NCBI GenBank assembly: GCA_002306005.1
Contig: DBRO01000034.1
Location: 1 to 12,952, forward strand
DNA length: 12,952 nt
Direction: 5' to 3'
DNA from: Ruminococcus sp. UBA1366
GTDB taxonomy: Bacteria > Bacillota > Clostridia > Oscillospirales > Ruminococcaceae
This document shows positions 6,601 to 12,220 of this stretch, piece by piece. Position numbers and translations under genes: made by a program. The notes beneath the pieces are model-generated. The model was given only the letters and a program-made list of their open reading frames with translations, had not been told where the DNA came from and did not search any database. The stretch's first letter is position 1. The number at the start of each line of letters is the position of its first letter.

Positions 6601-9479
6601 CTTCCTTAACCAAATGGGCGCTGCCCAAATTGCTTGTGCAAAACCGACTGCTCAAAGCCGTGCGCTCCTTCCAAAAGCCAAACGCCCCAAAAATTACAAA
6701 AGAAGCTCTGCCGGAAACCTTCCGCAGCCTTGCGGATTATCAGGCAAACCACGCGGAAGGACAGCGGCTTTTTGCACAATACGGCACGAAGCTGGGCAAA
6801 TTTGACCAAGGCAATCAAACCGATTGGACCCGCATTTCCCAAGCCGCAGAAACGGCAAAGCAAAGCGCCGCCGCCCTGCTTCAGCAAACCGGCAGCGAAT
6901 GCTTCCGCACCACGTTTGCCGGCGAGCCCGCTTTGGATTCGCCCGTTATACAATTCCTCGCAGCTTTTACACATACCGCCGCCGCAAAGGAGAAGCTTTA
7001 CCGCCTGCTGGAAATAGGACCACAGGAGAACGAACCTGACTGGATTTCTGCACAGCTTGTTTTATGTGAAAAAATCCGTTCCCATACGGAGGAATTAAAA
7101 GACTGGATGGTCTGGGCCACTGCCGCAAAGGATGCCGCTCGGCTGGGTTTATCGCCGGTTGTACAGGCATACTGCAAGGGCTTGCCGCACCAAACGGCAG
7201 AATCGGCATACTTTAAAGGACTTTATACAGCGCTGATTGTATCGACGTTGGAGAAAAATCCTGTGCTGAACCGGTTTTCTGGCGCAGTTTTTGAGGAAAA
7301 AATCCGGCAGTTCCGACAGTTGGATGAGGAACTGATTGCTCTTGCCAAACAGGAAATCTTCTTCCGGCTGGCGGCACAGGTTCCGAATTTTACACAGGAA
7401 GCATCGCAAAAATCCGAGGTGGGTGTTTTGCAGCGCGCCATTCGCAGCGGCGGGCGCGGACTGAGTATCCGCCGGCTGTTTGAGCAAATATCCAACCTGT
7501 TACCACGCCTCTGCCCCTGTATGCTAATGAGTCCGCTTTCCGCCGCACAGTACTTAGAACCCGGCCGAGAGCCCTTCGACCTCGTCATTTTTGATGAAGC
7601 CTCCCAAATGCCAACCGCAAGAGCTGTGGGCGCCTTGGCACGCGGTACAGATGCGGTCATTGTGGGCGACCCCAAACAAATGCCGCCCACAAGCTTTTTT
7701 GCGGGCAGCAGTCTGGACGAAGAAAACCTCAGCACCGAGGATTTAGAAAGCATTTTGGATGATGCACTGGCGCTGAATATGCCGCAAACCCATCTGCTCT
7801 GGCATTACCGCAGCCGTCACGAAAGCCTAATTGCGTTTAGCAATACCCGCTTTTATGAAAACAAACTCTATACTTTCCCATCCGTGAATGATTTAGAATC
7901 CAAAGTAACACTCGTGTCGGTGACCGGCTTTTTTGACCGTGGAAAAAGCCGCCAAAACCGTGCGGAGGCTCAAGCTGTTGTACAAGAAATCATTCGCCGC
8001 AGCAAAAACGAAACCTGCAAAAACCAAAGTGTGGGCGTGGTGTGTTTTAATATCCAACAGCAAAACCTGATTGATGATTTATTTTCCGAGGCTTGCCGCA
8101 CAGACCCCGAACTGGAACACTGGGCATATGAAGCCGAAGAACCGCTGCTGATTAAAAATCTGGAGAGTGTACAGGGCGATGAACGCGATGTCATTCTATT
8201 TTCCATCGGCTACGGGCCGGATGCCACCGGAAAAACCTATATGAACTTCGGCCCGCTGAACCGCGAGGGCGGTTGGCGCAGACTAAATGTCGCCGTATCC
8301 CGCGCACGGCAGGAAATGAAAGTCTTTTCCTGCCTGCGAGCAGACCAGATTGATTTATCCCGCAGTGCGGCGGAAGGAGTTGCCGCGCTAAAAGCATTCC
8401 TCTCTTATGCTGCCGGCGAAAGCCTTTGCATTGCAGCACAAAATCTGCCCGCGGCGGAAAATTCCCGCTACGGTATCGCCGCTGCCTTGCAAAAAAGGCT
8501 GGAGCAGGCAGGGTATGCATCCAGATTGCAAGTTGGTCATTCCAAATACCGGATGGATATTGGCGTGGTTGACCCCAAAAAACCGAACCAATATCTGCTG
8601 GGCATTCTGCTAGACGGTGCTTCATATCAAAGTGCAAAAACCACCCGCGATCGCGAAATCGCCCAAGTTCAGGTGCTGTGCGGACTTGGCTGGCGTATTC
8701 ACCGGCTTTGGTCGGTAGATTGGTGGGATAACGCTGAAAAAGAATTCGAAAAAATTCTTGCGCTGTTAAAAATTGCGGCTTCCAGCCCCGCCGAATCCCT
8801 GCAGGAAAATACACAGCCTAAAAAAATTCCCATTGTAGCGGCTGCAAGCCAAAAGCTGGAGTCTTGCGCGCCAAATAGTTCGGCGAAAACCGTTTCCGCA
8901 CCAGAAACCTCCCCCGTGCAAAAAGCCATTCCCTATCAGCCTGCCGTGATATCCGCCCAACCCCTCACGCCGGAGGAATATCTTCTACCGCAAAACAGCC
9001 AAGCCATACAAAATGCTTTGCAATGTGTGTTGGAACAGGAAGCACCCATCAGCGAACCCTTACTGCTCCGGCGCGCGGTACAAAGCTTTGGAATTTCCCG
9101 TGCTGGCGCAAGAATCCAGCAAAGAACTATGCTTCTGTTGGGCGAACTGTCCTGCACTTGTACCGAAAGCGGCGGCAAGCGTTTTTATTGGCGCAAGGAG
9201 CAAGACCCCGAAACATATGCGCAATTTCGCACCTCGATTTCCGGCGTGCGGGATGCGGACGATATTCCTGTACAGGAAACTGTCAATGCCGTTGTCAGCA
9301 CGCTGCGGCAGCAAATTGCAATGCCAAAAGAAGAACTGCTGCGGGAAACAGCAAATCTACTTGGCTATTCCCGATTGGGAAATGTGGTCGTTGCTGCGGT
9401 TTCCGCCGGCATTGCCCATGCGTGCCAACAGAAAAAAATTACCGAACAGAAGAACGATTATTATGCCATTGTTGTTTGA
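3639..9479 (+). CDS. giant transglutaminase-like / DUF4011 / SF1 helicase / Vsr-fold nuclease / DUF3320 protein
   Basis: A single-gene nucleic-acid-processing machine of 1946 residues, probably cytoplasmic. Residues 1-130 look like a beta-sandwich. About 200-270 resemble a transglutaminase/peptidase fold with GTCLD (Cys230) and GHIFAGVW (His256). DUF4011 begins near 388 (WERKLLDLSLRN). SF1 (UPF1-like) helicase motifs are Walker A GPPGTGKS (694-701, Lys700), Walker B FDEASQ (Asp1319-Glu1320), GDPKQMPP (1343-1350), WHYRSRH (1388-1394), VQGDERD (1511-1517) and NVAVSRAR (1550-1557). Around 600 residues separate motifs I and II, far more than in simple helicases. Residues 1615-1710 form an MTES_1575/Vsr-like nuclease domain. 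After a 60-residue low-complexity linker, 1785-1946 hold DUF3320 and a similar second unit. The ATG has a good AAGGAAGAAGGA site and its own promoter. Proteins of this general architecture are known from defence-rich loci; an antiviral role is inferred, and substrate and trigger are unknown. No signal peptide is seen. Confidence 0.9.
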   Translation: MPENIPNSIPYEEAVQLRLTLTTVINYALQQNRIPLIQSFEIHNPLAADLENVVVKLRCEPELICADELHLARIPAGTDFSVSEFRPRINAALLAELTERMVGQLSVLLENAQGELLAQFVTEITALAFDEWHGTAFYPELLCAFVTPNHPDVTKIAARAARLLGEWSGDPSLNAYQTQNPNRVLLQAAAIYGALQEQNLVYCVAPASFEPVGQRVRLCDAVMRQKLGTCLDLTLFYAGCLEAIGLHPILLLQTGHIFAGVWLEDLSFSESVENDPALITKRIAEGVNEIAVVECTAFTAGQNMSFDEAKNAAVRKLYEPEPPEYIIDVFRARLSGIKPLPQRIAGEAGWKIESSELSAGGLTAIPEALSETIQVDEIQPAERKSTGKLAQWERKLLDLSLRNTLINLRWTQNVIPILTQNLSDLEDALSSGAEYGILPRPSEWAVPETERRNLESFSDLGIYANLIQTEFQNKRLRSFFSEGELAGAIVNIYRSSRTSLEENGANTLYLAVGFLRWYETTASEKPRYAPLVLLPVEIIRKSALKGYVIRLRDEDPQMNITLLQMLFQDFGIQIQGIDPLPQDAQGVDLRTLFTVMRKAIMDQPRWDVIPAAFLGIFSFSQFVMWNDLRNRADTLQKNKIVRSLISGHLAWDAQEMSPGKKVSEDDTLIPVPTDASQLYAIQMAAQGESFVLHGPPGTGKSQTITGMIANALAKGKTVLFVAEKMAALSVVQQRLNRIGIGPFCLELHSNKSNKRDVLNQLQAAAEITRQNSSGEWAKKAEQTAAVRKELDLYARALHEKQPSGLSLYEMIAAYIPYADCPKNVSFSPEFAESCNPDTLHEQQLALHSLMAAARVVNHPYQHPLAAVGKSDYTQQLKQELPLGLSDYTNALRELNDTGVTLSQKIEQAPPQQYSEWLNLHQLADELAVWFPLPRTWCKDPDWMQTAGAIQTMCGHFQAVQNLSAALSPLWDEGFFQLDATQLQKEWTASLTKWALPKLLVQNRLLKAVRSFQKPNAPKITKEALPETFRSLADYQANHAEGQRLFAQYGTKLGKFDQGNQTDWTRISQAAETAKQSAAALLQQTGSECFRTTFAGEPALDSPVIQFLAAFTHTAAAKEKLYRLLEIGPQENEPDWISAQLVLCEKIRSHTEELKDWMVWATAAKDAARLGLSPVVQAYCKGLPHQTAESAYFKGLYTALIVSTLEKNPVLNRFSGAVFEEKIRQFRQLDEELIALAKQEIFFRLAAQVPNFTQEASQKSEVGVLQRAIRSGGRGLSIRRLFEQISNLLPRLCPCMLMSPLSAAQYLEPGREPFDLVIFDEASQMPTARAVGALARGTDAVIVGDPKQMPPTSFFAGSSLDEENLSTEDLESILDDALALNMPQTHLLWHYRSRHESLIAFSNTRFYENKLYTFPSVNDLESKVTLVSVTGFFDRGKSRQNRAEAQAVVQEIIRRSKNETCKNQSVGVVCFNIQQQNLIDDLFSEACRTDPELEHWAYEAEEPLLIKNLESVQGDERDVILFSIGYGPDATGKTYMNFGPLNREGGWRRLNVAVSRARQEMKVFSCLRADQIDLSRSAAEGVAALKAFLSYAAGESLCIAAQNLPAAENSRYGIAAALQKRLEQAGYASRLQVGHSKYRMDIGVVDPKKPNQYLLGILLDGASYQSAKTTRDREIAQVQVLCGLGWRIHRLWSVDWWDNAEKEFEKILALLKIAASSPAESLQENTQPKKIPIVAAASQKLESCAPNSSAKTVSAPETSPVQKAIPYQPAVISAQPLTPEEYLLPQNSQAIQNALQCVLEQEAPISEPLLLRRAVQSFGISRAGARIQQRTMLLLGELSCTCTESGGKRFYWRKEQDPETYAQFRTSISGVRDADDIPVQETVNAVVSTLRQQIAMPKEELLRETANLLGYSRLGNVVVAAVSAGIAHACQQKKITEQKNDYYAIVV

Positions 9480-9486
9480 CAAGCAA

Positions 9487-9500
9487 AGCACAATGACAAA
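9487..9500 (+). repeat. right copy of imperfect 14-bp direct repeat
   Basis: AGCACAATGACAAA, starting 8 bases after the stop codon of the helicase gene, matches 3555-3568 with one mismatch. See the left copy for interpretation and doubt. Confidence 0.35.
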
Positions 9501-9508
9501 CAAAATAC

Positions 9509-9553
9509 AAAAAGCACCGTGGATTCAGTTTCCCAGACCTAATCCACGGTGTT
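9509..9553 (-). terminator. intrinsic terminator between convergent genes
   Basis: CACCGTGGATT (9515-9525) pairs perfectly with AATCCACGGTG (9541-9551), an 11-bp stem with a 15-base loop. On the minus strand the stem is followed by CTTTTTGTATTTT, a good U-tract, so it fits best as the terminator of the pirin-tautomerase operon. On the plus strand it is followed only by TTTATAT, a weak tract, but the hairpin could still help end the helicase transcript. The 9480-9589 interval holds nothing else recognisable apart from the direct repeat copy. Confidence 0.8.
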
Positions 9554-9589
9554 TATATCAAGATTTGTAGTACTGCAATCCAAGCATTT

Positions 9590-9826
9590 TTACTGAAATG
9601 TTTTAGGGTTTGTATAGCCGGGTTTGACAAGCACGTTATCCTTATCCTTGACAAACTCGTTGTATACACCTTCCCATTCGCCGAACGAATACTCCTCTAC
9701 GGAAACGGAAATATACTTTTCCGGCTTACCCATGGTTTTATTTACAATCTCAGCAATCTGCTTGGCGGCTTCCGCCAACTGCGCAGGCGATGGCCCACTG
9801 ATGGTTTTGATTACAATATGCGGCAT
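9590..9826 (-). CDS. tautomerase, 4-oxalocrotonate tautomerase/PptA-like
   Basis: A small enzyme of the tautomerase superfamily (78 residues), which interconverts keto and enol forms using an N-terminal proline exposed after removal of Met. The chosen start gives MPHIVIKTISGP, with Pro in the catalytic first position. An upstream AAAGGGAG lies about 9 bases before the ATG. Longer in-frame starts would bury Pro1 and overlap the preceding gene. The N-terminal MPHIxIK, the central tryptophan (SFGEWEGVY) and the C-terminal KPGYT resemble E. coli PptA (YdcE) more than classic 62-residue 4-OT. The physiological substrate is unknown. It follows the pirin gene by 34 bases on the same strand and is probably cotranscribed. 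Transcription likely ends at the hairpin at 9509-9553. Confidence 0.85.
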   Translation of the reverse strand: MPHIVIKTISGPSPAQLAEAAKQIAEIVNKTMGKPEKYISVSVEEYSFGEWEGVYNEFVKDKDNVLVKPGYTNPKTFQ

Positions 9827-9860
9827 ACGTACATACTCCCTTTCAGCTAATTCCAATTTT

Positions 9861-10697
9861 TTATGCATGTTTAATAAACGTACCGTTATCCAGTTCTTCA
9901 AATGCTGCAAGTAACTCCACGCGCGTGTTCATCACAATCGGTCCGCCCCACGCAACCGGTTCGCGCAGGGGTTTTCCCGAAAAGAAAATTGCCCGCAGGT
10001 CTGATGGTTCTGTCGCTTTCAGGCTGATGGTATCGCCCGCTCCCAAAAGCACTGCTGTCTTTTCCGCAAAAGCCTGTCCGCAAACTTCCCCGCTTCCCTC
10101 AATGAGAAAAACAAATGCGGTTTCATCGGCAATCGCAGGGATTTCCAGCGTTTTGCCCGCATACACTGTCAGATCAAAAATACTTGCAGGAATATGCCGC
10201 GGCGTAACCCCGACGGCGTTCTCATAACAGCCGGAAATTACCCGTACCTCAGCCGCCGGCGTCAGCACATGGGGAATCTGCTCCGGCGAAATGCCCAGAT
10301 AGGCAGGCTCACACATTTTCTCGGATTTAGGAAGATTCAGCCAAAGCTGAAAGCCCAGCATTCGTGGCGCAGGCTGGGGCATTTCCTGATGCAGAATCCC
10401 ACTTCCTGCCGTCATCCATTGGCTTTCACCGCTGCCAATCGTACCCTTGTTACCCAGACTGTCCTCGTGATCAATCCGTCCCTGAATCAAGTAGGTGACG
10501 GTTTCGATTCCCCTATGCGGATGCATGGGAAATCCCGCCGTGTAATCGGACGGATTCACAGAATCAAACGAATCCAGCATTAAAAACGGATCAAAATCGG
10601 TCACATCGCCTCCGCCGACAACACGAACAAGACGAACACCCGCGCCGTCAACCGCTCTTTGCCCACGGATTATTTTGCGCACTTCGCAGATTTTCAC
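9861..10697 (-). CDS. pirin family protein
   Basis: A bicupin pirin-family protein of 278 residues, the usual length. Family members are Fe(II)-binding proteins, some with quercetin 2,3-dioxygenase activity. The metal ligands are visible in the N-terminal cupin: FPMHPHRGIETVTYL (His59, His61) and SGILHQEMP (His103, Glu105). The second cupin (about 185-260) lacks such ligands, as is usual. The start chosen is the GTG at 10697 (VKICEVRKIIRGQ), which aligns with the normal pirin N-terminus and has AGAAAGG about 10 bases upstream. A TTG at 10730 in the same frame lies only about 12 bases from the promoter -10, which would leave almost no leader, so it is less likely. It is the first gene of an operon with the tautomerase. 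The in vivo substrate cannot be inferred; a link to aromatic or oxidative metabolism is speculation. Confidence 0.9.
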   Translation of the reverse strand: MKICEVRKIIRGQRAVDGAGVRLVRVVGGGDVTDFDPFLMLDSFDSVNPSDYTAGFPMHPHRGIETVTYLIQGRIDHEDSLGNKGTIGSGESQWMTAGSGILHQEMPQPAPRMLGFQLWLNLPKSEKMCEPAYLGISPEQIPHVLTPAAEVRVISGCYENAVGVTPRHIPASIFDLTVYAGKTLEIPAIADETAFVFLIEGSGEVCGQAFAEKTAVLLGAGDTISLKATEPSDLRAIFFSGKPLREPVAWGGPIVMNTRVELLAAFEELDNGTFIKHA

Positions 10698-10741
10698 AGT
10701 ACCACTGCCTTTCTTTTTCACGATTCCCAACCGGTAGCTTT

Positions 10742-10770
10742 ATTATACCCTTTTACTCTGTATTCGTCAA
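10742..10770 (-). promoter_or_regulatory. sigma-A-type promoter of the pirin operon
   Basis: On the minus strand: TTGACG (10770-10765), a 17-base spacer, then perfect TATAAT (10747-10742). The predicted transcription start is near 10735, about 38 bases before the GTG start codon of pirin. No clear operator is seen overlapping it. Confidence 0.8.
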
Positions 10771-10817
10771 GCATGTCGTAATCCGCAGGATTTTTCAAAA
10801 GAAATCTCAAAAAGCGC

Positions 10818-10846
10818 TTGACTTCTTACGCAAAAAGTGATAACAT
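10818..10846 (+). promoter_or_regulatory. promoter of the tetR-family gene
   Basis: TTGACT (10818-10823), a 17-base spacer ending in TGA, then TAACAT (10841-10846): a -35 plus extended -10. Transcription would begin near 10853, giving a leader of about 25 bases that holds the AGAGGG ribosome binding site. It diverges from the pirin promoter about 50 bases away. Confidence 0.7.
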
Positions 10847-10852
10847 TGTTAT
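10840..10852. promoter_or_regulatory. palindromic operator candidate over the tetR -10
   Basis: ATAACA-T-TGTTAT is a perfect palindrome with 6-bp arms and a 1-bp centre. It covers the -10 and the expected transcription start of the tetR-family gene, the classical place for autorepression by a TetR dimer. Binding by this particular regulator is an inference. Confidence 0.55.
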
Positions 10853-10877
10853 TAGTTTAGAACAAAGAGGGTTTGAA

Positions 10878-11492
10878 ATGAGCCAGAATTCGCAAAAAAC
10901 ACGCAGCCGTATTCTGGCTTGTGCCGCACAGGAATTTCTTGAAAACGGCTTTATCAATGCCAATCTGCGCCGAATTGCCAAAGCCGCACAAGTCACAACT
11001 GGCGCGCTTTACAATCATTTTGCGAACAAATCCGAGCTGTTTGATGCACTGGTGGCAGCACCGGCAGAAGAAATGCTTGCACGTTTCCGGAAGATTCACG
11101 AAGACGTCAAAGAAACGCTCCCCGGACTAACTCCCGCTGGTATGCGTAAATCGGCAAACACCGGCACAAACTGGATGCTAGCGTATATCTACGCGCATAT
11201 GGAAGCATTCCGGCTGATTTTTTGCTGTTCGGAAGGCACGCGCTGGGCGGGGTATCTGGAAGAACTGATTGCGGTTGAGGAGCAGTCCTACCGCTATTAC
11301 TGCGATACGCTGGGCAAAAGCGGCAATCGAACGGAAGATTTGTTTTTGCACATGACTGCCTCCTCCGGTTTTCAGTATTTTGTGGAGTTGGTTTCCCACA
11401 ATGTGCCTTACGAACAGGCTGTTGCCGTTATGGATAACGTAAAACGGTACGGCATGGCGGGCTGGATCGAAATTTTAGGGCTTGCGCCCTGA
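10878..11492 (+). CDS. TetR/AcrR family transcriptional regulator
   Basis: A one-component DNA-binding regulator of 204 residues, normally a dimeric repressor released by a ligand. The N-terminal TetR_N domain is clear: SRILACAAQEFLENGF, then the helix-turn-helix NLRRIAKAAQVTTGALYNHF (about 29-48) and the conserved ANKSELFDAL. The C-terminal ligand-binding part (about 60-204) is helical, with no recognisable ligand motif. The ATG was chosen because CAAAGAGGG lies 7 bases upstream; an in-frame TTG at 10818 falls on the promoter -35 and cannot be used. It is divergent from the pirin operon and upstream of, and codirectional with, the ECF transporter genes. TetR regulators often sit next to Trep_Strep/MptD-type ECF transporters, so control of that transporter is plausible. 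Autoregulation through the palindrome at 10840-10852 is likely. Confidence 0.92.
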   Translation: MSQNSQKTRSRILACAAQEFLENGFINANLRRIAKAAQVTTGALYNHFANKSELFDALVAAPAEEMLARFRKIHEDVKETLPGLTPAGMRKSANTGTNWMLAYIYAHMEAFRLIFCCSEGTRWAGYLEELIAVEEQSYRYYCDTLGKSGNRTEDLFLHMTASSGFQYFVELVSHNVPYEQAVAVMDNVKRYGMAGWIEILGLAP

Positions 11493-11498
11493 TTTTTT
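11477..11498 (+). terminator. intrinsic terminator containing the tetR stop codon
   Basis: AGGGC (11477-11481), TTGC loop, GCCCT (11486-11490), then GA and six T. The stem is short but GC-rich. The TGA stop (11490-11492) begins in its last base pair. It separates tetR transcription from the transporter genes, which therefore need their own promoter. Confidence 0.65.
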
Positions 11499-11507
11499 CA
11501 CGCTTAG

Positions 11508-11523
11508 GTTAGCAAATGCTAAC
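11508..11523. promoter_or_regulatory. palindrome 1 upstream of ECF transporter
   Basis: GTTAGCA-AA-TGCTAAC is a perfect palindrome with 7-bp arms, placed just after the tetR terminator. Together with the preceding bases it reads TTAGGTTAGC, reminiscent of a DtxR/IdeR half-operator, but the other half and the spacing do not fit that consensus. It is probably a regulator binding site for the transporter promoter. Confidence 0.6.
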
Positions 11524-11568
11524 AAGTGCCATACTCTTGTTTTTACCGGCGCTTTACTTTGCCACGCG

Positions 11569-11584
11569 GTTAGCTTTTGCTAAC
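11569..11584. promoter_or_regulatory. palindrome 2 upstream of ECF transporter
   Basis: GTTAGC-TTTT-GCTAAC has the same 6-bp arms as palindrome 1 and is centred 61 bases downstream of it. It directly abuts a possible -10, TTAAAT (11585-11590); the best -35 candidate, TTGCCA (11559-11564), lies 20 bases away, so the promoter itself is uncertain. The position suits repression. Confidence 0.6.
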
Positions 11585-11617
11585 TTAAATAAAACTATTC
11601 CACAGGAGGGAATCACT

Positions 11618-12220
11618 ATGTCCAGTACAACAACCAGTAAAAACTCCAACCGCCTCACCGGAAAGGACCTCATCAACGTCGGTATTTATTCGGCAATCTA
11701 TTTTGTGATCATCATGATCCTTGCCATGACCGGCTACATACCGATAATGATGCCGCTTTTGTGTGTTTTCGGGCCACTCATCGGCGGAATCCCCTTCATG
11801 CTTTTTTTAACAAAGGTCAAAAAGTTCGGTATGATTCTGATTATGAGCATCATCATGGGCATTATGATGGCGCTCACCGGCATGGGATTCTATTCGTTAC
11901 CGGTCGCTGTCGCATCCGGATTAATCGCCGAATTGATTTGGAACCGCGCAAAATACCGCAAAGCAACCGCTTCTGTTTTTGTTTGCGGTGTATTTAACAT
12001 TTGGATGTGGGGCAATTATCTCCCGCTGTTCACCAATCCGGAAGGTTATTTCTCCACCCGTCAGGATTTCGGCGCGGATTATGAAAAAGCACTCACCGCC
12101 CTGCTGCCGCCCTGGATGAACCCCGTGCTGCTTGCCAGCTGTTTTGTCTTCGGTGTGCTTGGCGGATTGCTCGGACGCGTGCTGCTCAAAAAGCACTTTA
12201 TCAAGGCAGGGATTGCCTGA
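11618..12220 (+). CDS. ECF transporter S component, Trep_Strep/MptD-like
   Basis: The substrate-binding membrane subunit of an energy-coupling factor transporter, 200 residues. After a polar N-terminus (MSSTTTSKNSNRLTGKDLIN) it has about five or six membrane helices, including YSAIYFVIIMILAMTGYIPI, MMPLLCVFGPLIGGIPFMLF and MILIMSIIMGIMMALTGMGF. A basic tail (GRVLLKKHFIKAG) follows, as in the Trep_Strep family (TIGR02185), whose substrates are mostly unassigned. The ATG was chosen because a near-perfect ACAGGAGGG lies 8 bases upstream; an in-frame upstream ATG at 11516 falls inside palindrome 1. The stop overlaps the ecfT start by one base (TGATG), so the two are coupled. Expression is probably governed by the two palindromes upstream. 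The substrate cannot be read from sequence; the group II genes in order (S, T, presumably A) suggest a dedicated transporter. Confidence 0.85.
   Translation: MSSTTTSKNSNRLTGKDLINVGIYSAIYFVIIMILAMTGYIPIMMPLLCVFGPLIGGIPFMLFLTKVKKFGMILIMSIIMGIMMALTGMGFYSLPVAVASGLIAELIWNRAKYRKATASVFVCGVFNIWMWGNYLPLFTNPEGYFSTRQDFGADYEKALTALLPPWMNPVLLASCFVFGVLGGLLGRVLLKKHFIKAGIA

Noticed and set aside
8191..8814. A long minus-strand open frame inside the helicase gene
   Set aside because: The translation is rich in Arg, Pro and Gln with no domain or ribosome binding site, opposite to intact helicase and nuclease motifs. It is an antisense shadow.
9501..9589. Missing N-terminal half of the Fic-HTH gene on the far side of the helicase gene
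   Set aside because: Minus-strand frames here have stops and no HTH-like text, so a simple insertion of the helicase into the Fic gene is not supported.
10818..10877. Upstream extension of the TetR protein to a TTG at 10818
   Set aside because: That codon is part of the -35 element, and the ATG at 10878 has the ribosome binding site and the family N-terminus.
11516..11617. Upstream extension of the S component to an ATG at 11516
   Set aside because: The codon lies within a palindrome and lacks a ribosome binding site; the ATG at 11618 has AGGAGGG at correct spacing.
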